The position numbers were made by a program, and so were the translations under genes. From positions 1,550,001-1,614,000 of the forward strand of contig JAFKAC010000008.1 of the NCBI GenBank assembly GCA_025766275.1: DNA of 64,000 nt. Reading direction: 5' to 3'. This DNA is from Lactarius indigo. Its lineage: Eukaryota > Basidiomycota > Agaricomycetes > Russulales > Russulaceae. Under the pieces are notes generated by a model. The model was not told where the DNA came from. It ran no database searches and worked only from the letters and a program-made list of their open reading frames with translations. This document shows, in pieces, positions 20,163-32,125 of the stretch (position 1 is its first letter; each line of letters opens with the position of its first letter).

Positions 20163-23100
20163 CTAAGTACACACAAGTCCCATGTCATCATTGTGCTTCT
20201 GCAGCAGGACACGCGGTAGTGACTTTGTAAAGCTGTCCGCAACCATATCCACCGTAGGAGTTCTAATAAGGGTGATGGTCCCCTTTTCGATGTACTCCCA
20301 AATGACATGATGCCATATGGCAATGTGCTTAGACCGTCTCCCAGTGACAGGGTTCAAGGCCAAGTCAATGGCACCCTTATTGTCACCATGAAGTGGGATG
20401 GGGTCGTCGACCTCGTACCCGAGTTCCATGAGGAAGCTCTGATACCACGCAGCCTGGTTAGCCGCGTCGGTCATGGCCATGTATTCCACTTCCATTGTGT
20501 TTTGGGCAACAGTCTTTTGCTTGTGCAAAGACCAGCTTATTGCACCGTTAGCTAGTAGGAACACATAACCAGAGGTGGAGTGGCGGTCATCAGTCTGATC
20601 AGCCAGACTGGTATCAGTGTAGCCATGAAGGCCATCACCGTTGGCGCCATCATAGACAATACGCATATCCATAGTTCCCACTAAGTAGGACAGGACATAC
20701 TGCACAAGTCGCAGATGTTGTGGTGAGGGATTCGCTGCGTACTGCGCCAATCGTGACACAGCGAAGGAGATATCTGGCCTAGTGCCAATCTGCACATAAA
20801 GCAGACTCCCAATCAAGGACTGGTAGTGGGAAATATCTGAGGCAGTTGCCTGTGACGTATATTTAACCAGGTGCTCGTCAGCACCAGCAGGCAAGGGTGT
20901 GTTGTGTGGTGTGGCATCAGACATGCCAAAATGTTCAAGGACATCCTTGATGTAGCCAGACTGATCTATTTCGATGCATTTAAGGGAGCAGTCGTGCACA
21001 ATGCGCATACCAAGATAGGACTCTATCTCCCTGAGATCTGTCATCTCATAGCGTTCAGACAAGTCCGACTTCAAACGCTTGATACCACTCAGCGAGGGAC
21101 CCAGTATAGTGATGTCATCAACGTAGACAATAACGAAGAGTGGATCATACCCCTCTCATTGAGGCATCACATATATGCCAGCATCAGCAAACGTCCACTT
21201 AAAGCCAAGTGCAGTGAGCACTCCATGGAATTGCAAGTTCCATGTGCAGGAGGCCTGTTTGAGACCATAGATCACCTTAACCAGGTGACACACCTTTGTC
21301 TCAGAGCCAGTGACAGTGAAACCTTGTGGCTGCTCCATGTAAATCTCCTCGTCAAGCATGCCATTGAGAAAAGCAGACTTGACATCCATCTGATGGATGT
21401 GCCAGTCCTCCAGCGCGGCCAACGCCAGAAGTAAACGTAGCAACTCAAATCATGCAACAGGAGAGAAGGTTTCATCAAAATCTATGCCAGGGATCTGTGT
21501 GAATCCCTTAGCCACCAAGCGAGCCCTGTAGCGGCCATCCACTTTGAGCTTGAAGACCCATTTGGATTTTACTGCCTTTCGATTAGGCGGGAGATCCACT
21601 AACTCCCAAGTCCCATTTTTTGCTAGGGTGTCCATTTCATACTGACACGCCTTGGACCACTCATCTGAAGCTGCAGACCGCATGGCCTCTGCATAGGTTG
21701 CAGGGTCTCAGCCCACGAACACAGCAGCCAGTAACTCCGCATACCCCAGACGCCTGCCGCGCCATGCCGCATTGTCCACATTGAAGTAACGTGGATTGGG
21801 CACAGGAACATGAGCAGTGCGCCTTGGTGCATTGTCCATTTCGCGCAACAGCTGACTACACTGTGCACGCTCCTCAAATCCCCCAGGCATTTCTGGTGAG
21901 GGTGGAGGGACATTGCGCATAATGTGTGTTGCACTAGGACATGGTGGTGGTGAAGTGGGAGTGGTCTGCTCACGTTTAGGTGTGGTGGGCAGAGCTGGCA
22001 AAGCAGGTGGTGGTGTGGTAGGGCGTGGTTGGACTTGTGGGGGGTCTAAAAGGTTTTCTACATCCTCCTCCTCACTACTACTGGAGTGTGCAGGGGAGGG
22101 GGCTTGCATTGGTGGTAATGCCGGTGGGTGAGGCATGGCAGTCACTGTTGTGCTAGGCACGACTGGTGGTGTAGGTGTGGGGTGTGTCTCAACACCCTGG
22201 AGGGACGGGAAGCTACTCTCGTCAAATGTCACATCCCTGGACACTCGAACAGAGCGGGTTGAGCGGTCCCAGAGCTTATAGCCCTTAGATTCGGGCTCAA
22301 ACCCGATAAGCGTGACTTCAATGGCCTTCGCATCTAGTTTGCGACGCTTATCAGCGGGTACATGCATGTACCCCTTGCATCTGAAGACATGAAGATGTGA
22401 GACATCAGGCACTTTGCCAGAGTGCCAGAGCTCATAAGGAGTGCGCCACTTGAGCCCACAGACTGGAGAGCGGTTGTAGATGTGCACAGCTGCACACACT
22501 GCATACTCCCAGAAGCCTTTAGACATGCCAGCTGTGTGAAGCATGGACATTGCCTTATCCATAATGGTGCGGTTAAACCGCTCGGCTTTCCCATTAGACT
22601 GTGGTGAACCCGGCATCGTGAGGTGATGCTCTATCCCTTTCTGCTTGAGAATGTCCTGCGTGACACTCAACATATACTCGCCACCGCGGTCAGAGTGCAG
22701 AGTGCGCAGTTTATGGCCAGACTGGGTTTCACCCCAGGCCAAATACATCTGCAGTGACTTAGCAAACTGATCCTTCAATTTAAGGAAGTGGACCACGGTG
22801 AACTTAGTGTGGTCGTCTATGAAGGTGGCAGTATAGGTCGAGCCCTGCAAGGACTGAGTCTGCATAGGACCGGCAAGGTCACTGTGCACGATCTCAAATT
22901 GACGAGTTATCCTCTTGTTGGAGGACGCAGAAAAGGTTTGGCAAGTGGATTTACCCATCTCGCACTCACGGCAGACTGTGTGGGCCGTGGTGGAGCTATC
23001 TATGTCCATGCCAGTAGTGGCAGAGGGACCATGCGCCTTCAGCACCGCAGAGGAGATGTGTCCCATGCGTTGATGCCAGATATCAAGTGTGGCAGCACTT

Positions 23101-23537
23101 GATTTTGTGTGGGCATTGAGGCTGACGCTGGCTGCGTCCAACCAGTAAAGGTTGTCCTCAAGGTAGCCTTTGGCCACACATTTTTGGTTGATAGATATTT
23201 TAAATGAGCCACTATCAAAGGCAATCTCAGCACCTTTTTGTGCTAGGGCGCACGTCGACAAGAAGCACGTCTTCACCTGTGGTAGGTGTAGCACATTACT
23301 GAGGGTGATAGAGATACCCTGGCTCATTGTAAAGACGACAGACCCAACACCCACTTGGTCTATTGTGGACTTATCCCCTAGGCGTACAGTGCCTTTGGTT
23401 GGAGTGTAGTCCTTGAAGTCAGACCAATGTGGTGTGATGTGGTGTGTAGCACCACTGTCCATCATACAACGCACACGCGAGGCAGCATACAAGGCAACAG
23501 AAATTGATTCAGAGGCCCAATCTATCTTGGGCTCTAC
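20163..23537 (-). pseudogene. Copia-B Pol (protease, integrase, RT, RNase H)
   Basis: Reading downward from 23537 this encodes protease (MMDSGATHHITPH), integrase (HQRMGH, CRECEMGK, VHSDLAGP, LHSDRGGEY, NGKAERFNRT), a Ser/Pro-rich linker, RT (WVFKLKVDGRYRARLVAKGF, DVKSAFLNG, IVYVDDI) and RNase H (YTDTSLADQTDD, EVEYMA, SKHIAIWHHVI), ending about 20 bp before the polypurine tract. Breaks are few: TGA at about 21709 (FVG-stop-DPAT, where Copia-A has CGA), TGA near 21450 and TGA near 21155 (shared with Copia-A). The N-terminal Gag part is at 31181-32125, beyond Gypsy-B. Confidence 0.92.
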
Positions 23538-23879
23538 TGTCATGCCCATGTGACATCACGGTCACGGTTTGACACGTCAAAGATCGATTGCCAGCGTTCT
23601 CACTTCTTGCCAGCTCTTATGCCACGTATCATGTAGTTCTGCCAGCTTACTTGGAGCTCGTAAAGTACCAGAAAATAGTCCCGAAAAACAACAGTATGTA
23701 CGAGTATATAAGATGTAGCTTCGAGAGTAGTCCAAGTCGTCTACTCTTCGTCTTTGAATCCAGTCTGTTATCTTCTCACTTGCGTGCCTTAGTGCATTCC
23801 AAGTCAGCATACTTTGCTTATGTGAAATACAAGCCCTCGAACTCGACTACGTCACGGACAGTCCGCTGGTACCGTGACA
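23538..23879 (+). repeat. Gypsy-B 5' LTR
   Basis: 342 bp, TGTCATGCCC to GTACCGTGACA, paired with 30834-31175. It is the shortest LTR of the gypsy families here. Confidence 0.93.
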
Positions 23880-23890
23880 TAAGAGTAGAC
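23705..23890 (+). promoter_or_regulatory. Gypsy-B core promoter and self-priming site
   Basis: TATATAAG (23705-23712) lies 34 bp upstream of GTCTACTCTT (23739-23748), the perfect reverse complement of AAGAGTAGAC (23881-23890), which starts two bases after the LTR end. The geometry is the same as in families A, C and D. A short inverted repeat (GAGTAG...CTACTC) also surrounds the predicted start. Confidence 0.8.
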
Positions 23891-23925
23891 CCCATATCCC
23901 TCTGCTAGGCGACACAGCGCACGAA

Positions 23926-24981
23926 GTGTCGCACGCATACGAACTGGCAGACACCCCGAACGGCTTGTTCACATACATCGAACCCGCCAACGACCCAAAC
24001 GACAGCACCGAAAAACGACTGGTGCTCAGGCGAACAACACCGAATCTCACCAATCTCTCAGTAAAAGGACTTGTGTGGGAACACCACAGAGGTTACACGC
24101 TAGAACGCACACCCGACCCGAGTCTCAACGTTGAGTATTTTGAAAACGAGAACACGTGGTACGAAGTACTGCTAGACTATCCGGGCTGGGCGACATATAA
24201 CAGCGCTCGAGTCGAACGACCGCACGATTGGGGACTACGCATCCGAGCTGACATCCAAACCACTCCCGAGTACGACTGGGTTACTCACCGCTTAGCCGTC
24301 GCAGCACTAAAAAGAAAAGGGAAACGACGTTCACCACAACTACTGCCGCCGTTCTCACCACTACCATTCCCCGCCGCAATACCACCAGTTCCAATGGCAA
24401 GTGGATCCGGCAGCACACCCGCATCGACAACGACCAATGGACCGCTCCAAGGAGGGGCTCCCATGTATTTCGATGGGAATAGGGCAAAAAGTGCTCAATT
24501 CCTACACGAGTTCAATCAATATCGACGTGTAAATCGCACAAACAAACGAATGGTCTCACCATACCAACGGGTCGCACTGGCACTAACCCTTATACGAGGA
24601 CCGGACGTCGAAAATTGGAACCAGTCACAGGATAAGAAACTGGACGACAAAATTAATCACGCTACGCACCCCATCGCCGAGACCGACGAACGACTATGGA
24701 ACGGGTTCATAGACGACTTTAAGAATGCCTGGACAGATACACTCAGTAAACAGAACGCGTACGCCAAGCTAACCGCCTTGACAATGAACGGCGAGGCTAT
24801 CGACGAATATATCACCCGGTTTGAACAACTTGCGGATGCAGCTGGGTGGGACATGACTGCTATCGGGACAGTCGACCTGTTTCGACGAGGCCTGAAAAAG
24901 GGGCTCCTCGTCACTTGTCTAAAGCGTGGAGTTATGCCCATCACCATGGACGACTGGAAGGTCGCAACAAGAGAGGAAGTC
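23926..24981 (+). pseudogene. Gypsy-B Gag, N-terminal and capsid part
   Basis: The frame is open from just after the LTR (23881) but has no ATG near its start; GTG at 23926 is one candidate. It has an N-terminal domain (LFTYIEPANDP, YFENENTWYEVLLDYPGW) followed by a Pro-rich linker and a retrotransposon capsid (MYFDGNRAKSAQFLHEFNQY, LWNGFIDDFKNAWTDT, IDEYITRFEQLADAAGW, VDLFRRGLKKGL). It ends at a solo LTR, and the frame resumes at 25495 with QWFRTITNC. Confidence 0.88.
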
Positions 24982-25489
24982 TGTTATGCTCCACCGGCGT
25001 TAGTCTGACTTAGACTCTTGTGAAGGCATAATCGACTTAGCAAAAATAGGTGAATGGGGATCTAGTATCAACCCAACGCAAGCTGAACAGGGGCACACCG
25101 GCACATGCTGCAGCTAAAGTGATAGAGTACTATCCCTTGGTGGATAGAAGCGGAGGCACACTTAGTCCAAAGGCTAAGGCAAACGAGAGACGAGTCAAAT
25201 GGTGGATTGAAGAAGACCAAGATGGGGACTCTTGGTCTTCCGAGTCAACTACTTATACAGATACGCGCGGGCTTTAAAGCGCCGCTGGAATGATAACTAA
25301 CCAATAGCGTAACTAGCTCGAACCCTAGTACAGCTATCCTAGGAATGAGTCATACATGAGTCACAATCACATGCGAACTACTATGCTGACTGATGCGATG
25401 TAAGAGTCCATGACTAATATCAGTATCGGACCGTAGTCATAACCGGTCATGAGTCGTGCATAATGAGTCATTGAGTCCATACCATAACA
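24982..25489 (-). repeat. Solo Gypsy-C family LTR inside Gypsy-B gag
   Basis: This 508-bp reverse-orientation LTR (TGTTATGCTCCACC to CCATACCATAACA) has an exact target duplication AAGTC (24977-24981, 25490-25494). Joining the flanks restores the Gag frame. It is the innermost layer of the nest. Confidence 0.93.
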
Positions 25490-25494
25490 AAGTC

Positions 25495-28400
25495 CAATGG
25501 TTCCGCACAATCACTAATTGTGTAGCCACGCTAGGAAAAGGAACGGCACCACCACCAAAACCGTTAGCACCCCGACCGACTACTCGTAACGATATCGTAC
25601 CAATGGACATCGACGCCGTGAATACGTTTACCCCTCAACAACAGACTCCCCAAGAACAAGCAGAATGGGAGCGCTGCAGGAAGGAAGGCCTTTGCTTCCG
25701 CTGTAAACAGTTGGGCCACCTTTCACGCGATTGCCCAAAGAAGAGGACGAACCCTAGTCGAGTTAATGAAATCACCACGACCTCGACGCAACAACTCCCA
25801 GTGAACCCCACACCTGCGCTAGACAAACAAACACTAATCTCCGGATTGCTGGGATTATCTAACGCCGATCGAAGGCAAATGATATCTCAGATGCTCATCG
25901 AGGCCGGAGTCAACGATGACGACGATCTAGAAGAAGGCAGCGCAACTGAGATTAACACTCTCTTGTCCGACAAAGGGACAACACTCACTATCCAGATTAA
26001 AGTTGAAAGTGGGGGCAAAATACCAGCGTTACTTGATTCTGGAGCATCGCAGAATTTCATCAACCCCACCCTCGTCCAACGGCTCGGAATGGCCACGACC
26101 AGTATACCCGCCAGAAAAGCATACAATGCCGATGGAACTCCTAACCAATCGGGGACGATCACCGAGGCGTGCCCGGTTACACTCACCTGGGGGGGACACT
26201 CGTATAACACTCACCTCTACGTCACCACTCTGGGACGCCCACAAATTATACTAGGTCACGCATGGTTCAGGGACACTAGCCCCGACATCGACTGGACAAG
26301 AAATCAGTTACTTGGACCAGATAGACAACTCACCTTTGAAAGACGAGACACCATCGATACCATTGCGCAACAAATGGCGGAAAAGTTCGGTTCAAGCGGA
26401 GCCGAAAAATTACCGCCACAATACACGCAATACGCCACCGTCTTCTCGGAAGAGGCCACTAAACGATTCCCACCTGAATGAATAGATGACCACGTGATCA
26501 CCCTGCTTCCCGATGCACCACCCACGCTCCAATGCAAAATATATCCGTTAAACGCAAAGGAGATGGAACATCTCGACGAATTCTTGCATGAGCATTTGGA
26601 AAAGGGGTATATCTGCGAATCAAAGTCGCATTATGCATCGTCATTTTTCTTCCTAAAGAAAAAAGACGGTAAGTTGCGACCTGTCCAGGATTACAAGCTG
26701 CTCAACAAGATAATGGTTCGAGACACTTATCCGATCCCACTGATCTCTAATATCCTGGATCGACTGGCCGATAAAACTCTGTTCACTAAGTTCGACATTC
26801 GCTGGGGATATAACAATATCAGAATCAAGGACGGCGATCAATGGAAAGCCACATTTAAAACACCACACGGATTATTCGAACCTATGGTCATGTACTTCGG
26901 GCTGACTAACTCACCAGCTACATTTGTTTGCGCAATGAACCAAATCTTTCACTCACTTCTTAATCGGTTTCTGGCTGAATTGTTCATCTATATGGACGAT
27001 ATACTCATCGCCACCGTCCACGATACACAACGACATCGCTTAATCGTCAGCCAGGTTTTACAAGTCCTACTTGACGAAAGCTACTTTCTAAAGCTTTCCA
27101 AATGCGAATTCGAGAGCACCGAGATCGACTATCTAGGAATGACCATTGCGAACGGCACGATTTGTATGACCCAAGATAAAATCTCTGGTCTACATGACTG
27201 GCCACAGCAACTGACCACGGTTAAACAAGTGCGCAGCATCCTAGGCATGCTAGGTTACCAACGACCATTCATACCACGTTACGCCCATCTGGCCCAACCA
27301 CTCACACAGCTTCTTCAAAAGGACGCCCAATTTATATGGACGACCGAACACACCACCGCTCTCGATAACCTCATTACGCTCGCCTGCTCACGCCCTGCGC
27401 TCAAACAGCCCGATCCCAACTTACCATACTCGCTTCAAACGGACGCGTCTCTTTACGCTATGGGAGCTATTCTCACTCAACCAGACGCACGGAACAAGTC
27501 TCAGGCCGTTGGATACTTTTCCCAAGCCTTCTCCGCCGCTGAATGGAACTACGATGTGTATGACCGGGAGTTTCTTGCCCTCGTACGAGGACTTGAACAC
27601 TGGTGACACCTGCTGGTAGCCGCACATCACCCCGTCACGGTCTTCACCGATCACGCCAATCTCCTTCACTATCGGTCCCCACAGCATATCAACCGTCGTG
27701 TTGCCCGTCTTGTCAATATCCTCACCGACTATGACCTCCGTCTGCGACATGTACCCGGACCAACCCTCCACGCCAACACCCTCTCTCGTCACCCATCCTT
27801 TACGACCGCTGTTGACAATGATATCGGCGTTACTGTGCTACCCCCCGCTTACTTTCTCAACGCTGCGCAGCTCATCACCCTCGATGATCACTGCCGACAA
27901 GCCCAACTCCGTGCCCTCCCTTCGGACTGGATCGATCGCTACCACCTCGACCGCTCTTCGTCCTCCCCTATCGTCTGCCACCGCGGTCGCCTTGTGATTG
28001 TGGACAATCTCATCCTGAGGAGGGGGGTGATTGAATCCTTTCACGATTCAATTTCCGCTGGCCACCCCGGCCAAACTAAAACCATACAGGTGATACAAAA
28101 ACATTACTGGTGGCCAAACATGGCACAGGACATTGCTGACTATGTTACAGGATGCCACGTATGCCAGGCCAATAAAAACCTGCCCGGACGCCCTAAACCA
28201 CCAATATCGCCCATATACCCGACAGACGCAGTGTTACCATTCCATACCATCGCACTCGACTTCATAGTCAAACTCCCAAGATTGATAAAGTACGATACAA
28301 TCCTTACTGTCACGGACCAAGGATGCTCGAAAGCAAGCATCTTTATCCCCTGTAAGGAGTCAATTGATGCCGTACAAGTAGCTGCGCTCTATCTCAGACA

Positions 28401-29274
28401 TGTGGTACCGCACTATGGACTCCCCACCAAAGTCATATCCGACCGAGATCCGCGGTTCACGGCCTCATTCACTAAGGCACTATGTGTGGCGCTAAACGTG
28501 GAACAGAACATTAGCACTGCTTACCATCCGTGTACTGATGGGCAATCGGAACGTACCAACCAACGCCTTGAGCAGTATCTACGAATCTTCTCGAACTACC
28601 AACAAGATGATTGGGCACGATGGCTTCCGATAGTGCAATACACTCTCAATGCCTGGACGTCTGAAACTACAAAGAAGGCTCCGTTCGAGTTGCTCTTAAG
28701 GTTCACGCCTCATGTACACCAACCAATGTCAATTGCCACTGCATCACCTACAGCCACCGAAAGAATCACAGCACTTCAGGAAGCTCGGCAGCAAGCGAAA
28801 GAAGCCATGAGGGCGACTCAGTCGAAATGGATCAAAGATACATCCTATCAGCCCTATCGCATCGGCGATAAAGTATGGTTGGACGCCACCAATCTGAAAA
28901 CAACTCACCCAACGACGAAACTAGCACCACGACGATACGGACCATTCGTAATAGGAAAACGGATATCCGACGTCACCTACGCTCTCCAATTACCGACAAA
29001 TTGGCGTATCCACAACACGTTCCATGCTGGGCTACTAACCCCGTATAAAACCACCGAGATCAATGGTAAGAAAGAGGACCACCCACCACCGGACTTAATA
29101 GATGGAGAACAGGAATGGGAGGTAGAACGACTTCTCAATTATCAATCTTTCGGTCATAGAAAGACGCCACAATACCTGGTACGATGGAAGGGCTATTCCA
29201 CAGCGCACGATAGCTGGGAACCAGAGTCCAATCTACGCACCCCAGACCTCATTCGAGAGTATAAAGCCTCTCAG
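25495..29274 (+). pseudogene. Gypsy-B Gag zinc knuckle through Pol chromodomain
   Basis: Gag and Pol are fused in one frame here, with no frameshift. In order: CCHC knuckle CFRCKQLGHLSRDC (about 25695), protease LLDSGASQNFINP (about 26030), RT (FFFLKKKDGKLRPVQDY, LTNSPATF, FIYMDDILIA near 26985), RNase H (TDASLYAMGAIL, DREFLALVRG), integrase (HYWWPNM, CHVCQANK, LDFIVKLP, SDRDPRF, TDGQSERTNQ), and chromodomain (EQEWEVERLLNYQ...LVRWKGYSTAHDSWEPE, 29110-29235). TGA stops at 26479 and 27604 fall where Arg (CGA) would fit. Confidence 0.93.
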
Positions 29275-30822
29275 TCTGCTACCATTAATCACATCAAACT
29301 CATGGACAACGACCCACCTCGTCATCCTCCACAGTACCCATGGATCTCCGACCAAGACACGCCACAATGGTTGCGTGCTCAGGTTAACCGAGAAGTCGAG
29401 CGATGGGCAAATGTCGGGCCCACCTACGACACACGCGAGAACTCCCCACGTTCTCGCGAGGACATGTGGGGTCTTAGCACCTACATTACCCCGCAAGGAA
29501 TGCACCATTGCCACTCCCAGGCACGAACTAACCGTAGACAGCGACTATTGAGGGAAGCGTTAGAGCAAATCGCCCAGGAAGAAGAAGCTGCGCTGTGGGA
29601 AGGACCACAATCACCGCTGTCACCAGCACGCAATGTACCTCGCCTTACCTTACCATCGCCAGCCGTACCTTCTCTTGCCCTGCGCATCAGTAACCCAACA
29701 CCAGCAACGCCACCACAGCATTCGCTACCACCGCGACCCACTAACCCACAGGGAACGGAACAACCCCGGTCCCTCCTTACCAACATCGAACGGCCGGATC
29801 GTCACTGGACGATGACCCTCCCTACTAACGATTATCTTATGGAGATACCGCTCGCCAATGGTATGCGAGGACGTGCCCCATTCGTCCAGTTCCTTATCGA
29901 TCAGCGAGATCGGCCTGTGGTCATCGCCACGGAGGGGCGAAATCAACCCATTTACTATGGCCCCTTATTCGCCAAACCTCGCTCTGGTCCAGATTCCCCT
30001 TCCGACCCCCCGGACACTAGAGACCTATTCCGCGCCGACCATCCCGCATGAAACGAGGTTGATCAAGCCCTGTATTTGCTCGCTGATCCAGGAGTCAGTG
30101 CTGACGTGTATCGCCTCCACGCATCCCTTACCAGACACGATCAACTCGTTGCGCGTATGAAGGAAACCGAACGTGCATGGAGTGAGTGGAGTACCGAGGC
30201 CGAGGAGATCGATCAATGTCTGGCCAACGCTCATGCAGCCTCACGCTTGAGACCATACCTATCCAACCCTATTCCCACACTGCTACCGTTTGCCACCATT
30301 CGCATGAACAATACCAACCGGCGTCTCGACCACCATCGCGTCCTGATTATCGGATCAGCGATCGCGTTGCCTGTTCCGCCTCGTCAACCCCTTCGCACTT
30401 ACGCCCAGACCGCACAAGTTTCATGTCACACCCAGTTCCCCACGCTCCACGATGAGCCATCTGCGGCCAGCAGAGTAGTCGAGGAAGACCAATGAGCATC
30501 GCATTACGACAGACACGGCCTGCCTGCGTGCAGCTACTGTGACGACGAGCAGCATCTCTCATTCGAATGTTGCATGCCCCACACCAAGTGCGTGACTCGA
30601 CGAGTTTGTCACGTCCCTACCACTCACGCCCACGCTCGCACATACTGCGCGTGGCTCGCCATGCTCGGACGCGCAGTAGACCGAGAACGCGCCACGCAGA
30701 TCACGGCCCGCCTCCGCACACAGCGACGCGGTACGCTGTACGAACGACCCGCACATTTCATCTTCCGACACGACTACGATTTTTCGCGCGCACTCGATAA
30801 CGATCGAGACGATCGCACCTAG
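29275..30822 (+). pseudogene. Gypsy-B Pol tail ending in a second CCHC knuckle
   Basis: In frame with Pol, about 515 residues follow the chromodomain: a Pro-rich linker, a block APFVQFLIDQRDRPVV...YYGPLFAKP (about 29875-29975) that aligns with HVQ...YGKPLYA of families A and C, a helical segment (SADVYRLHASLTRHDQL, about 30100-30240), and a terminal Cys/His cluster with the exact spacing C-x2-C-x4-H-x4-C (CSYCDDEQHLSFEC, about 30527-30568) plus further Cys and His. TGA at 30049 and 30493 interrupt it. The function is unknown and I do not recognise a named domain. It has no membrane segment. Confidence 0.75.
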
Positions 30823-31175
30823 AAGGGGGGCTATGTCACGCCCATGTGACATCACGGTCACAGTTTGACATGTCAACGATCGATTGCCAGCGTTCTCACT
30901 TCTTGCCAGCTCTTATGCCACGTATCATGTAGTTCTGCCAGCTTACTTGGAGCTCGTAAAGTACCAGAAAATAGTCCCGAAAAACAACAGTATGTACGAG
31001 TATATAAGATGTAGCTTCGAGAGTAGTCCAAGTCGTCTACTCTTCGTCTTTGAATCCAGTCTGTTATCTTCTCACTTGCGTGCCTTAGTGCATTCCAAGT
31101 CAGCATACTTTGCTTGTGTGAAATACGAGCCCTCGAACTCGACTACGTCACGGACGGTCTGCTGGTACCGTGACA
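30821..31175 (+). repeat. Gypsy-B polypurine tract and 3' LTR
   Basis: The tract AGAAGGGGGG (30821-30830) lies three bases before the 342-bp 3' LTR (30834-31175). The LTR ends GTACCGTGACA and is followed by TCTAT, the partner of the left target copy. Confidence 0.9.
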
Positions 31176-31180
31176 TCTAT

Positions 31181-32125
31181 GACCTCTGTAATGGAGGCGG
31201 TGGTAGGTACTAATATATGACTGTTGGTGGCCTTGTTGCCTGCTTTCTCTTTCTCCTTTGCATCAGCCTCATCCTTCTTCCTCTTCCTGCAATCAGGCTT
31301 GATATGGCCCTTTTTGTTGCAGTAGTGGCAAGTGAGACCAGAGTGGTCCTTCTTGCCCTTCTTGCCCGTCGACTTGATGGGGGCCACCTTGTTGAGGGAG
31401 GAGCCAGAGGGCCCAGAGCGGCGAGCTTCTTCCGACACTATGCGCGCTATGATCTTAGCGTGCTTGAGTGTGGAGGGAGCCCCACTGGTGAGGATGGTTG
31501 AGGCCAACACCTCATAAGAGGGTGGCAGTGCGTGGAGGAGAATGAGACAGAATTGAGTGTCAGAGACACCCATCTGTGCGTTGGAAAGGGCAACCCTTAG
31601 CTCATTGAGCTTGGCCAATTGGGAGGCCATGGGTGCGGAGTCGTCGAGGTGGGCTTGAGTTATCTGGATCCATAGGTTGAAGATGGTGGTGCTGCCCGAA
31701 GCACCACCATACACATCCTGAAGCTTGGCCCATTTATGTTTGAACATGGGGTAGGCAGTGTTGTCTGCCACAAGCGAGTAGACGTCCAGCTTGAGGTAAA
31801 GGCGGAAGTACGCCTTGGAACAACGCTGGATTGAATCCCACTCATCGGTAGTGATACCAGATGGGGGTGTATCCAGGAGGAACACATCCTCAGCTTCATG
31901 CAGCATGAGGATGGCCTCAATGGTACCAGACCATTCGTTCCAACCGGTGCCGTCAAACTGTGTGAGGTGAATGCCAGATGGCATACCAAAGGTTGTGGTG
32001 TGGGCATTTGCAAGTCGCCCAGAGGCAGTGGATCCAGAAGGAGGAGGGAGTGAGCCTCCTGCAGAGCCACCAGTGGGGCTGGGAGGAGCACCAGCACCGG
32101 CAGCAGTAGTGGATGAACCAGACAT
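31181..32125 (-). pseudogene. Copia-B Gag
   Basis: The frame starts at ATG 32125 (MSGSSTTAAGAG) and is open to the Gypsy-B junction. It encodes a Ser/Pro-rich N terminus, the copia Gag domain (LTQFDGTGWNEW, CSKAYFRLYLKLDVY, TIFNLWIQITQA) and the knuckle CHYCNKKGHIKPDC (about 31310-31351), followed by a Lys-rich region. It continues in the protease at 23537 downward. Confidence 0.92.

Larger units (their letters stand above)
23538..31175 (+). mobile_element. Gypsy-B: chromovirus inside Copia-B
   Basis: This 7638-bp element has 342-bp LTRs (23538-23879, 30834-31175; about eight transitions). Flanking 5-mers are TCTAC (23533-23537) and TCTAT (31176-31180), which differ by one C-to-T at a site that was CpG in the empty target. 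A solo family C LTR lies inside at 24982-25489. It is the best preserved element: apart from that insertion one frame runs from Gag to the end of the tail and is broken only by TGA at 26479, 27604, 30049 and 30493. Confidence 0.94.
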
